Positions 17,527 through 26,113 of a stretch of DNA of 64,000 nucleotides are shown in pieces (position 1 is the first letter of the stretch; every line of letters begins with the position of its first letter). The stretch is from Flavobacteriaceae bacterium (GTDB lineage: Bacteria; Bacteroidota; Bacteroidia; Flavobacteriales; Flavobacteriaceae), in contig JABHWD010000015.1 in assembly GCA_018657955.1 (NCBI GenBank), positions 37,960 through 101,959 of the forward strand. Direction: 5' to 3'. Below the pieces are notes generated by a model. That model was not told the DNA's origin. It saw only the letters and a list, made by a program, of their open reading frames with translations, and ran no database searches. Made by a program: the position numbers and the translations under genes.

Positions 17527-19275
17527 TTAAAATCTATTTTTTCTTCTTTTCTTTCTTGAATTACCACTTGATTTGAAATCCCTATCAGATTTTCCTCTTC
17601 TTTTATTTTTTGAAGAATGTGATCTATTTCTATTTTGTTTAGAGGGTCGTGCTTCAATTTTATCATCAGTTTCTTTTATAGATAAATCATTTCCTCTAAA
17701 ATTAATTTTTTTAATTCCTTTACTTAAATCAGTACTTAGACTTTTATCCATCTCAAATATTGTATGATCCCCTCTAATGTCTATTTTTCCAATTTCAATT
17801 TGATTAGATTTCATTACTCTATTTATTAATGAAATTAATTCTATAGGAGAGATACCTTTCTTCCTCCCAATGCTAATTGAATAATTAACAAAGGAATTCC
17901 TATTTGACTTCCCATTTTTAAATTTTGAATCTGATCTACTTTTTACTTCTTTATTATTTATATTATTTGAATTCTTATAATATTCTAAAAACCTATTAAA
18001 TTCTGCTGAAACAAAATGTTTTATCAAATCCTCTCTACTAAGCCATTCAAGTTTTTTATATATATCATCTAAATATGGTTCAATTTGTTTATTATCAACC
18101 TTAACCTTTTCAATTTTTTCAATTAATTTAAAAAGTTGTTTAGAGCAAATATCTTTTCCTGTAGGAACTTCTTTTTTTAAAAATTTAATTTGACTCTTAT
18201 TCTCAATTGATTTAATTTTTCTACTTTCTCTGCTATTGCTAATGGCAATAGAGATTCCACTTTTACCAGCTCTTCCAGTTCGTCCGCTTCTATGAGTATA
18301 TATTTCAGGGTCATCTGGAAGAGAATAATTAATTATATGAGTTAAATCCTCGACATCTAAACCTCTTGCTGCAACATCTGTGGCAATAAGCATTTGTAAT
18401 GATTTATCTCTAAACCTAGACATTACTTCATCTCTTTGGCCTTGGGAAAGATCTCCATGAATAGCATCTGCATTGTAACCATCATTAATAAATTTATTTG
18501 TTATTTCTTTTGTTTGGCGTCTTGTTCTACAGAATACTATTCCGTAAATATTTGGATTATAATCCGCTATTCTTTTTAAAGCTTCATATTTATGCCTAGA
18601 GCTAATATCATAAATATGGTGTTCAACATTTTTTGCTGCAGAATTTTTTTTTGCTACAGCAATCTCTTTTGCATCCTTCATATACTTTTTAGAAATTGAT
18701 ATTACTTCTTTTGACATAGTGGCTGAAAATAACATAGTTTGCCTGTTGTTAGAGGTTTTATCTAAGATAAAGTCTAGATCATCTTTAAACCCCATACTTA
18801 ACATTTCATCAGCTTCATCTAAAACCACTCTATTAACTATATCTAGTTTTAATATTTTACGTTTAATTAGATCTTTAGTTCTACCGGGTGTTCCAACTAT
18901 TATTTGAATACCTTTTTTAATTGATTTTATCTGATTTTCAATTTTTGTCCCACCATATACAGGCAATACTTTAACATAATCAAGGTATTTAGAAAATGCT
19001 ATTAGATCTTTAGCAATTTGAATGCATAATTCTCTTGTTGGACATAATACAATTGCTTGTACGTGTTTTATTTTTGGATCTATCTGTTGAATGATAGGTA
19101 GTCCAAAAGCAGCTGTTTTCCCTGTACCAGTTTGAGCTAGTGATATTAAATCTTGACGGCTTGTTAAGAGACAAGGTATAGATTCTTTTTGAATAGGAGT
19201 TGGCGTTTCAAATCCCATTTCTTGAATAGATTTAAGTAATTCTTTATTGACCCCTATATCTTTAAAATTTGCCAT
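17527..19275 (-). CDS. DEAD-box ATP-dependent RNA helicase with DbpA-type RNA-binding domain
   Basis: 582 aa helicase of the DeaD/CsdA type, which unwinds RNA structures in ribosome assembly, translation and cold adaptation. Core motifs: Q motif TPIQ (26-29), Walker A AQTGTGKT (47-54), PTREL, DEAD (153-156), LFSATMS (motif III) and HRSGRTGRAG (motif VI, about 330). After a linker, residues about 460-535 form a DbpA-like RNA-binding domain (RKKGISPIELISLINR, IGKIDIRGDHTIFEM). The last 45 residues are Arg/Lys/Ser/Asn-rich and probably disordered, giving nonspecific RNA affinity. The 5' side (19276-19331) shares a TTTGCACCCT string with the miaB promoter. Confidence 0.94.
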   Translation of the reverse strand: MANFKDIGVNKELLKSIQEMGFETPTPIQKESIPCLLTSRQDLISLAQTGTGKTAAFGLPIIQQIDPKIKHVQAIVLCPTRELCIQIAKDLIAFSKYLDYVKVLPVYGGTKIENQIKSIKKGIQIIVGTPGRTKDLIKRKILKLDIVNRVVLDEADEMLSMGFKDDLDFILDKTSNNRQTMLFSATMSKEVISISKKYMKDAKEIAVAKKNSAAKNVEHHIYDISSRHKYEALKRIADYNPNIYGIVFCRTRRQTKEITNKFINDGYNADAIHGDLSQGQRDEVMSRFRDKSLQMLIATDVAARGLDVEDLTHIINYSLPDDPEIYTHRSGRTGRAGKSGISIAISNSRESRKIKSIENKSQIKFLKKEVPTGKDICSKQLFKLIEKIEKVKVDNKQIEPYLDDIYKKLEWLSREDLIKHFVSAEFNRFLEYYKNSNNINNKEVKSRSDSKFKNGKSNRNSFVNYSISIGRKKGISPIELISLINRVMKSNQIEIGKIDIRGDHTIFEMDKSLSTDLSKGIKKINFRGNDLSIKETDDKIEARPSKQNRNRSHSSKNKRRGKSDRDFKSSGNSRKKRRKNRF

Positions 19276-19331
19276 GTTTTCGTTAAAGGGTGCAAAGGTC
19301 GACTATTTAGTTGGTTATTATCTTATATATA

Positions 19332-20675
19332 TTATTTTTTAATAAGTTTTTGAGTATATGAATTATTGATTTGCATAAAATATATACCAGCATTTAATTT
19401 GGATATATTTAATTCTTGTGAAGAATAATTATTATGTTCAATAACTGTTCGGCCATTAATATCATATATGATCAAATCAAATGGTTCACTGTAATTATTA
19501 AATAAAATTACTCCCTCCGTTGGGTTTGGATAAAAATTTAGTTTGTTTTGATCAACTGAATTTAAACCTAGCGCAGCATCAGTTATCTTATAAATACCAC
19601 CATTTATAGAAGCTACATATAGCTCTCCATTTATATCCTCTCCAAAAGTCACCCACTCTCCGGTTGCATTTGGACTATCTAAATACATATCCCATGAATC
19701 TGAGCTAGAATTATATGAAAGCATACCAATTTCTTGGCTACAATAATCAGCAAAGAAATATGCTCCATTCATTCCACTAATTTGACTTCCTCTGTAAATA
19801 TATCCTCCAGTTATTGAACATTTATAGAACCCGCTATTACTATGTGAATATTCGCTAACAGGGAAGGTTAATGTACTCGAATCTGGACAATTAGAGCTTG
19901 TGTTAAATGTGTGATTTCCCTCATAACATCTCCAACCGTAGTTTAATCCTCCAGTATCATCTGTAACCAAGTTGATTTCCTCCCATGTATATTGTCCTAC
20001 ATCAGCAATCCATAAATCTCCATTAGTATCAAAGGAGAACTTCCAAGGATTTCTTAGCCCACTTGCCCATATTTCATCTCCATAAGGATTATCATTAGGT
20101 ATAGCATAAGGAGAACCACTATCAACATCTATTCTAAGCATTTTCCCTAATAGAGAATTTAGGTTTTGAGAATAATTATTTGGATCACCTCCACTTCCTC
20201 CATCCCCCATCCCTATATATAAATATCCGTCGGGACCAAAATTAATACAACCACCATTATGATTACTATATGGCTGATTAATGGTTAAAAGTATAGTTTC
20301 GCTTGTGTCTGCAATTTCAGAATTAGAACTTACGCTATATTTAGCAATAACTGTATTTCCACTATTGTTTATATAATTAACAAAGAAATATGGTGTTGAA
20401 GGATAATTTGGATGAAATGCAAGCCCTAATAATCCTCTCTCACCTCCATAATAAACTTTGTCTTTTATATCTAAAAAAGGAGTTGAGTTAACGGTTCCAT
20501 TTGAATTTAATATTTTTATTTCTCCAGGTTGCTCAACAATAAAAAGCCTATCATCCCCTGCATGTTTAATTTCAACGGGACTATCAAATGATGTCCCAAA
20601 ACTCTCTAGAGTAACATTTTGAGCATAGATATTATTAAATAATAATAGTATGCAAAGAATTAATATTTTTTTCAT
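19332..20675 (-). CDS. Secreted glucose/sorbosone dehydrogenase-family (PQQ-type) protein with T9SS C-terminal domain
   Basis: 447 aa. A signal peptide (residues 1-18, ending NNIYAQ) is followed by a six-bladed propeller domain of the soluble glucose dehydrogenase/sorbosone dehydrogenase family: EIKHAGDDRLFIVEQPG, GGERGLLGLAFHPNY, HNGGCINFGPDGYLYIGMGDGG and ASGLRNPWKFSFD. The last 75 residues (FYPNPTEGVILFN, DLIIYDINGRTV, LNAGIYFMQI, KLIKK) are a type A T9SS sorting domain, so the protein should cross the outer membrane by T9SS and be surface-attached or released. No PQQ synthesis genes are seen in the window, so cofactor and substrate are open. Lies 8 bp after waaA. Confidence 0.9.
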   Translation of the reverse strand: MKKILILCILLLFNNIYAQNVTLESFGTSFDSPVEIKHAGDDRLFIVEQPGEIKILNSNGTVNSTPFLDIKDKVYYGGERGLLGLAFHPNYPSTPYFFVNYINNSGNTVIAKYSVSSNSEIADTSETILLTINQPYSNHNGGCINFGPDGYLYIGMGDGGSGGDPNNYSQNLNSLLGKMLRIDVDSGSPYAIPNDNPYGDEIWASGLRNPWKFSFDTNGDLWIADVGQYTWEEINLVTDDTGGLNYGWRCYEGNHTFNTSSNCPDSSTLTFPVSEYSHSNSGFYKCSITGGYIYRGSQISGMNGAYFFADYCSQEIGMLSYNSSSDSWDMYLDSPNATGEWVTFGEDINGELYVASINGGIYKITDAALGLNSVDQNKLNFYPNPTEGVILFNNYSEPFDLIIYDINGRTVIEHNNYSSQELNISKLNAGIYFMQINNSYTQKLIKK

Positions 20676-20683
20676 TTTTCCAT

Positions 20684-21907
20684 TTATAAATAGTTCATAA
20701 TTTTATTGGTTGCTCCTTTATTATCCAAAACAAAATTAGAATTTATTAGCCCAATTTTATTAGCTGCTAATTTATTTTTAGATAAGTAATCTACACGATC
20801 TTTAAATTCTTGATCATTTTTAATACTAAACATTCCTCCAAGTTCAATCATTTGTTTTGCTTCAGAGAATTTAGAGTAGTTTTTGCCAATTATAATTGGA
20901 ACTCCATAAATGGCCGGTTCTAATGTATTGTGCAAGCCAGAAGGTCCCATTCCACCACCAATATATACCATATCTGCATATTTATATAATCTTGCCAGGA
21001 TTCCAACATTATCAATTATTAAAACATCACTTTTATTATTTTTTTCAGAAAATTCCGAATATAATATTGAAGTTTGGGATATTGATTCCCTTAATTTGCT
21101 GATTTTTTGTTTATTTATTTCATGAGGCACAAGAATAAATTTAAAATCTTGTTCACATGTATTAATATAATTAACTAATATTCTTTCATCTTCCTCCCAA
21201 ATGCTACCTGCAACCATGCATAATTTATTTCCTTTAAAACCTTCTATGATCTCTATAGAATCATCTTGACTCATTGTATCGTATACTCTATCAAATCGAG
21301 TGTCTCCACATAGATATGTATTATTGTGTCCTAGGTTTTGAATTATTTTCTTTGATTTCTCATCTTGAACTAAAATATAATCAAATTTTAAAATACTATT
21401 GGCTAGGAAGTTAAAAGGCCATAAAAATTTAAGCTGCCCTTCTCTAAATAATCCACATATCAATGCAGACTTAATATTATATTTTTTAATATATTTTATA
21501 TAGTTTGGCCAGATTTCATTTTTTACAAAAACTACTAGTTTTGGTTTTATTGCAGTTATGAATTTTTTAGCATTTCTATTTGAATCAATGGGAAGATAAA
21601 TGACTAAATCCGCAATACTAGATGCTTTTTTTACTTCATATCCAGAAGGGGATAAGAAGGTTAATATAATTTTATGATCATTATATTTTTCTTTAAGACA
21701 TTTAAAAACTGGCAGCCCTTGCTCATATTCACCTAAGGATGAGCAATGTACCCAAATGACCTTATCATTTTCATTAATTAAAGATTGAATCGTATTAAAA
21801 GACTCCTTTCTTCCAATTAATCCAAGTCTAATCTTTCTGTTAAATCTAGATAAGATTCTAATAAAAATTTCTGTTATGTTAACTAATAAATTATAAATAA
21901 TCTTAAT
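20684..21907 (-). CDS. waaA: 3-deoxy-D-manno-octulosonic acid (Kdo) transferase, apparent non-canonical start
   Basis: Transfers Kdo from CMP-Kdo to lipid A at the inner membrane. The frame is open, without frameshift, from a TAA at about 21930 to 20684. It encodes the family's N-terminal half (FNRKIRLGLIGRK; VHCSSLGEYEQG with the catalytic Glu at about residue 60; FLSPSGYE; LPIDSNRN; VKNEIWPNYI) and the C-terminal half (CGDTRFDRVYD, VYIGGGMGPSGLHNTLEPA). There is no ATG, GTG or TTG before an internal TTG at 21463, and starting there would delete the catalytic domain. An ATT at 21907 (then AAG ATT ATT TAT AAT) gives a 407 aa protein of normal length with a MKIIYNLL-like N-terminus. ATA at 21910 is the alternative. 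A start-codon mutation or sequence error is possible. Confidence 0.85.
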   Translation of the reverse strand: MKIIYNLLVNITEIFIRILSRFNRKIRLGLIGRKESFNTIQSLINENDKVIWVHCSSLGEYEQGLPVFKCLKEKYNDHKIILTFLSPSGYEVKKASSIADLVIYLPIDSNRNAKKFITAIKPKLVVFVKNEIWPNYIKYIKKYNIKSALICGLFREGQLKFLWPFNFLANSILKFDYILVQDEKSKKIIQNLGHNNTYLCGDTRFDRVYDTMSQDDSIEIIEGFKGNKLCMVAGSIWEEDERILVNYINTCEQDFKFILVPHEINKQKISKLRESISQTSILYSEFSEKNNKSDVLIIDNVGILARLYKYADMVYIGGGMGPSGLHNTLEPAIYGVPIIIGKNYSKFSEAKQMIELGGMFSIKNDQEFKDRVDYLSKNKLAANKIGLINSNFVLDNKGATNKIMNYL

Positions 21908-22021
21908 TATATTTTTAGCTAAAGTACATTACTTAATATAAATATTTAATTTTTATATTAAAATAATCATCTAAAATAAATTCCTATATTAGTTAATTCA
22001 TACTAATTAAAAAAAATAAAA

Positions 22022-23299
22022 ATGACAAGGATTGCAACCATATGTTTAGCTTTATTTACCACAGTGTTATTTTCTCAAAATACATATATTCAATGCGGAA
22101 AGTTAATTGATACCAAAAAAGGAAAAGTCTATAGTAATAAAACAATTATAGTGTCTAAGGATAGAATTGTTGAGATTAAAAATGGTCACGTAACTTCAAC
22201 TGATTCAGCTGATACTACAATTGATTTAACAAATGCTACAGTAATGCCTGGATTTATAGATTTGCATGTGCATATTGAAAGTGAATATAACCCTCAAAAA
22301 TATTTAAATGAGTTTACAGCAAATGAGGCTGATCTTGCTTTTAATTCACTTGAATATGCAAGGATTACATTAATGTCAGGATTTACAACAGTAAGAGATT
22401 TAGGAGGGTCAGGCGTAAATATATCATTAAGAAATGCAATTGAAAAAGGAAAAGTTATTGGACCAAGAATTTTTACTGCAGGGAAAGGAATAGGAACAAC
22501 TGGAGGCCATGCAGATCCAACAAATGGCTGGAAGAAATCAATGCAAGGTGACCCAGGACCTTTAGACGGAGTAATTAATAGTGTTTCCGATGCAAGAAAA
22601 GCTGTAAGACAAAGATATAAGGATGGAGCGGATAATATTAAAATTACTGCCACAGGAGGAGTTATGAGCATAGCAAAAAATGGACAAAACCCTCAATTTA
22701 CTTTAGAAGAGATTAAATCAATATGTGATACAGCTAAAGATTATGGTATGATTATAGCAGCTCATGCTCATGGGGATGAAGGGATTAGAAGAGCAATAAT
22801 AGGAGGAGTCACAACTATTGAACACGGGACATTGATGAGTGAAAATAGCATGGAGTTGATGAAGCAATATGGGACTTACTATGTACCAACAATAACTGCA
22901 GGAAAGGAAGTTGCAGAAAAAGCAAAAATACCAGGATATTATGATGAGCTTGTAGTCCCAAAAGCATTAGCTATTGGCCCTCAAATTCAGTCTACATTTA
23001 AGAAAGCATATGCAAAGGGAGTAAAAATTGCTTTTGGAACGGATGCAGGTGTTTTCCCACATGGTAAAAATGCTAAGGAATTTGCATATATGAATGAAGT
23101 TGGCATGCCTGTTATGGAATGTTTGCAGTCAGCTACCATCACTAACGCAAATATTTTGGGATATGCTGATAAATTAGGTCAAATTAGTCCAGGATTTATT
23201 GCTGATATTGTTGCAACAAATGATGATCCAACAGAAAATATTTCTACATTAGAAAATGTAATATTTGTAATGAAAAATGGAATTGTCTATAAAGACTAA
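22022..23299 (+). CDS. Exported metal-dependent amidohydrolase (imidazolonepropionase/prolidase-like)
   Basis: 425 aa with a signal peptide (residues 1-18, ending TVLFSQ), so probably periplasmic. Amidohydrolase-superfamily signatures are clear: GFIDLHVHIE with the first two metal ligands (about 81-83), RDLGGSG, NIKITATGGV with the probable bridging Lys, IIAAHAHGDEG, TTIEHGT and the Asp in FGTDAGVFPHGKNAKEF. The C-terminal strand domain (GFIADIVATNDDP) is complete. These features match the amidohydrolase subgroup that includes Xaa-Pro dipeptidases and imidazolonepropionase-like enzymes; hydrolysis of a peptide or cyclic amide is likely but the substrate cannot be named. Convergent with lspA with one base between stop codons. 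Confidence 0.85.
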   Translation: MTRIATICLALFTTVLFSQNTYIQCGKLIDTKKGKVYSNKTIIVSKDRIVEIKNGHVTSTDSADTTIDLTNATVMPGFIDLHVHIESEYNPQKYLNEFTANEADLAFNSLEYARITLMSGFTTVRDLGGSGVNISLRNAIEKGKVIGPRIFTAGKGIGTTGGHADPTNGWKKSMQGDPGPLDGVINSVSDARKAVRQRYKDGADNIKITATGGVMSIAKNGQNPQFTLEEIKSICDTAKDYGMIIAAHAHGDEGIRRAIIGGVTTIEHGTLMSENSMELMKQYGTYYVPTITAGKEVAEKAKIPGYYDELVVPKALAIGPQIQSTFKKAYAKGVKIAFGTDAGVFPHGKNAKEFAYMNEVGMPVMECLQSATITNANILGYADKLGQISPGFIADIVATNDDPTENISTLENVIFVMKNGIVYKD

Positions 23300-23300
23300 T

Positions 23301-23783
23301 CTATTTATTCTTAAAGCTCATTAGTAAGATCATTATCATTCCTGTAGTAACAGACAAATCAGCTATATTAAAAATACCTGTTTTAAAAATTCCGCCTAGG
23401 TCAATAAAAAGAAAATCAGTTACTGATCCATATATGATTCTGTCATAAATATTAGCAATTCCCCCTCCAATAATAAAGCAAAAACCAATTAGTGAAATTT
23501 TGTCAATTTCTTTATCTCTGTAAACATAAATCATTATACATATTAATACGATTATTGGAAGAATAAGTAAAAAAATTGTTTTTATAAAAGGAGAAAAATC
23601 ACTTCCCATTCCTAGAAATGCACCACTGTTTTCAACATTTGTTAAAATAAAATATTCACCTATTAATTTAATCTCTGAATATTGATCAATGTTCTCGCGA
23701 ATTAAAGCCTTACTAAGTTGATCTAATACAATACTTACAGTAATAAGAATACTAATTGAAATATTTCTGTTTTTCCCCATCAT
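23301..23783 (-). CDS. lspA: Lipoprotein signal peptidase (signal peptidase II)
   Basis: Membrane aspartyl protease that cuts the signal peptide of prolipoproteins after lipid modification. 160 aa with four membrane segments (about 8-22, 66-88, 96-112, 136-157). Family motifs: DQLSK (21-25), NVENSGAFLG (49-58), GGGIANIYDR (106-115), VTDF with catalytic Asp123, and FNIADL with catalytic Asp142. The ATG is 2 bp after the fabD stop, so the two are co-transcribed. Lipoproteins that would need it are present here (gldB, lptE). Confidence 0.96.
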   Translation of the reverse strand: MMGKNRNISISILITVSIVLDQLSKALIRENIDQYSEIKLIGEYFILTNVENSGAFLGMGSDFSPFIKTIFLLILPIIVLICIMIYVYRDKEIDKISLIGFCFIIGGGIANIYDRIIYGSVTDFLFIDLGGIFKTGIFNIADLSVTTGMIMILLMSFKNK

Positions 23784-23785
23784 AA

Positions 23786-24667
23786 TTAACTTGATAACGA
23801 AGATGCCTCTACATCACTATTGATTTTACGTGCTAATCCTTGCAATACTTTTCCTGGCCCTAGTTCAATAAAATTAGTTGCGCCATCAACTATCATTTTT
23901 TGAATTGACTGTGTCCATTTTACAGGAGATGTTAATTGAGCTATTAAATTTTCTTTTATTTTTATTTGATCAGAAACCGCAAATGATGTTACATTTTGAT
24001 AAATTGGACATATAGGGTTACTAAATGTAGTATTGCTAATGGCATTTTCTAATTCTTGTTTTGCTTCCTCCATTAGTGGAGAATGGAAGGCTCCTCCAAC
24101 TGGCAATACAAGAGCTCTTCTTGCCCCTTGTTCTTTTAATTTTTCACAAGCTAAATCAATGGCATTAATTTCACCTGAGATTACTAATTGACCTGGACAA
24201 TTATAGTTTGCAGCTACCACTACGCCTTCTATTTCTTTACATACATTTTCTACAGTAGTATCCTCTAATGCAAGAATAGCAGCCATTGTTCCAGGATTAT
24301 TATCACATGCTTTTTGCATAGCTTGAGCTCTGGCTGAGACTAATTTTAAACCATCTTCAAAATTAAGAGTATTATTTGCTACTAGTGCAGAAAATTCACC
24401 AAGGGAATGACCTGCAACCATATCAGGTTTAAAATTATTACCTAATGTTTTAGCTAAAATTACTGAATGTAAAAAAATGGCAGGTTGAGTTACTTTGGTT
24501 TGTTTTAAATCTTCTGATGATCCATTAAACATTATTTCAGTGATATCAAATTCTAGAATATTATTAGCCTTTTTAAATAGATCTTTTGCTATGGAAAAAT
24601 CATTATATAAATCTAAACCCATTCCAGAATATTGTGCCCCTTGACCAGGAAATATATATGCTCTCAT
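23786..24667 (-). CDS. fabD: Malonyl-CoA:ACP transacylase
   Basis: Loads malonyl groups onto acyl carrier protein for fatty-acid synthesis. 293 aa, normal length. N-terminal FPGQGAQYSGMG, catalytic Ser88 in GHSLGE (86-91), QAMQ near 117, the catalytic His195 in GAFHSPLM, and the C-terminal ELGPGKVLQGL. It is 21 bp downstream of folA and 2 bp upstream of lspA, in a run of minus-strand genes that also includes thyA. Confidence 0.96.
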   Translation of the reverse strand: MRAYIFPGQGAQYSGMGLDLYNDFSIAKDLFKKANNILEFDITEIMFNGSSEDLKQTKVTQPAIFLHSVILAKTLGNNFKPDMVAGHSLGEFSALVANNTLNFEDGLKLVSARAQAMQKACDNNPGTMAAILALEDTTVENVCKEIEGVVVAANYNCPGQLVISGEINAIDLACEKLKEQGARRALVLPVGGAFHSPLMEEAKQELENAISNTTFSNPICPIYQNVTSFAVSDQIKIKENLIAQLTSPVKWTQSIQKMIVDGATNFIELGPGKVLQGLARKINSDVEASSLSS

Positions 24668-24688
24668 AATAATTAAATATACTTTAAA

Positions 24689-25204
24689 TTATTTTCTTTC
24701 ATATGTCTCATAAGTAAATGAATGATTATGATTACTGTCAATATCATGAAAAGTTTTAGATATAAGCCTCCATTTATCTAGATTTAATTCTGGAAAAAAA
24801 GTATCTGCTTCAAAAGTATTGTGAACTCTAGTAAGCTCTATTTTATCTACAAGATTAATGCCAAGTTTGTAAATTTGGCCACCCCCTATTATGTATGGGT
24901 TAGGATCATTTTTGCTAATTCCTATTGCATCTGAAATATTATTTACAACAATTACTTCATCAGGAACTTTAAGGTTTTTTTTATTAGAAACTACTATATG
25001 CGTTCTATTTGGCAGTAATTTTGGAAATGTATCAAATGTTTTTCTGCCCATAATTATGTAGTGCCCTGATGTTAAATTTTTAAATCTCTGCAGATCGTCT
25101 GGAAGATCCCAAATAAGTTTATTATTTTTCCCAATTGCATTGTTTTCAGAAGCTGCAACTATTATGGTTAAACAATTTTTTTTAGAATTTTCTTTTGATT
25201 TCAT
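24689..25204 (-). CDS. folA: Dihydrofolate reductase
   Basis: Reduces dihydrofolate to tetrahydrofolate with NADPH. 171 aa. The N-terminal strand IIVAASENNAIGKNNKLIWDLPDDLQRF contains the substrate-binding acidic residue in WDLPDD; the NADPH-binding GRKTFD and THIVVSNK, and IIGGGQIYKLG, follow. It lies 7 bp downstream of thyA, whose reaction produces the dihydrofolate that this enzyme recycles, so pairing in one transcript makes metabolic sense. About 14 residues (MKSKENSKKNCLTI) precede the conserved core; the ATG at 25204 is the only good candidate. Confidence 0.95.
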   Translation of the reverse strand: MKSKENSKKNCLTIIVAASENNAIGKNNKLIWDLPDDLQRFKNLTSGHYIIMGRKTFDTFPKLLPNRTHIVVSNKKNLKVPDEVIVVNNISDAIGISKNDPNPYIIGGGQIYKLGINLVDKIELTRVHNTFEADTFFPELNLDKWRLISKTFHDIDSNHNHSFTYETYERK

Positions 25205-25211
25205 AATATTC

Positions 25212-26036
25212 TTAGACAGCTACATCTCCTTTTATATGAGGATCTGGATCATAGTTAATTAACTTAAAATCTTCAAAACTGAAATTAAATATATCAGTAA
25301 TTTCTGGATTTATTTCTATAGTTGGTAATTGTTTTGGAGATCTACCCAATTGTAATTTTACTTGATCAAAATGGTTAGTATAAATATGAGCATCTCCAAA
25401 TGTATGTATAAAGTCGCCAGGTTTGTATCCACATACTTGAGCAATCATTAGAGTAAATAGGGAATATGAAGCAATATTAAAAGGAACACCTAAAAAAATA
25501 TCAGCACTTCTTTGATAGAGTTGACATGATAATTTTCCGTCATTTACATAAAATTGAAAAAGGGCATGACATGGAGGTAGAGCTGCTTTTCCTTCTGAAA
25601 CATTTTCGCTAAATGATTTTGATCCATCAGGAAGAACTGATGGATTCCAAGCAGACACTAACATTCTTCTACTATTCGGATTTTTCTTTAAATTATCTAT
25701 CAGTTCTCTTATCTGATCTATATTATCACCATTCCAATTTCGCCATTGAAATCCATAAACAGGACCTAAGTTTCCATTTTTATCAGCCCATTCATTCCAT
25801 ATTCTAACACCATTTTCATTTAAATATTTGATGTTAGTATCCCCTTTAAGAAACCAAAGCAGTTCATATATAATTGATTTTAAATGTAATTTTTTCGTAG
25901 TGAGCATTGGAAACCCTTTACTTAAATCAAACCTCATCTGGTAGCCAAAAACACTTTTTGTTCCAGTGCCAGTTCTATCTTCTTTAAAATTGCCTTTTTC
26001 TAAAACATGTTTTACAAGATCTAAATATTGTTTCAT
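25212..26036 (-). CDS. thyA: Thymidylate synthase
   Basis: Methylates dUMP to dTMP using methylene-tetrahydrofolate. 274 aa; [16 protein letters not shown] at 21-36, the [12 protein letters not shown] loop near 61-72, the dUMP phosphate Arg pair in [12 protein letters not shown] (121-132), catalytic Cys156 in [12 protein letters not shown], and the C-terminal HIKGDVAV. About ten extra residues ([12 protein letters not shown]) sit just before the catalytic loop compared with E. coli ThyA; I do not know whether this is common in the class. Upstream gap of 77 bp to nupC; folA follows after 7 bp. Confidence 0.97.
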   Translation of the reverse strand: MKQYLDLVKHVLEKGNFKEDRTGTGTKSVFGYQMRFDLSKGFPMLTTKKLHLKSIIYELLWFLKGDTNIKYLNENGVRIWNEWADKNGNLGPVYGFQWRNWNGDNIDQIRELIDNLKKNPNSRRMLVSAWNPSVLPDGSKSFSENVSEGKAALPPCHALFQFYVNDGKLSCQLYQRSADIFLGVPFNIASYSLFTLMIAQVCGYKPGDFIHTFGDAHIYTNHFDQVKLQLGRSPKQLPTIEINPEITDIFNFSFEDFKLINYDPDPHIKGDVAV

Positions 26037-26113
26037 AAGAAAATTTTATGCCAGATAAAAATAAAAATTGATATATAAGAGAAATAATAAAAGTGACAAA
26101 AGTTATTAACTTT

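Noticed and set aside
20684..21907. Suspected frameshift or pseudogene in waaA because the obvious frame begins in the middle of the protein
   Set aside because: Hand translation of the upstream 444 bp shows the same frame open and encoding the conserved N-terminal half; only the start codon is unusual.
22294..22671. 125-codon open frame on the minus strand inside the amidohydrolase gene
   Set aside because: It lies wholly within a well-supported gene on the other strand and its product has no family resemblance.
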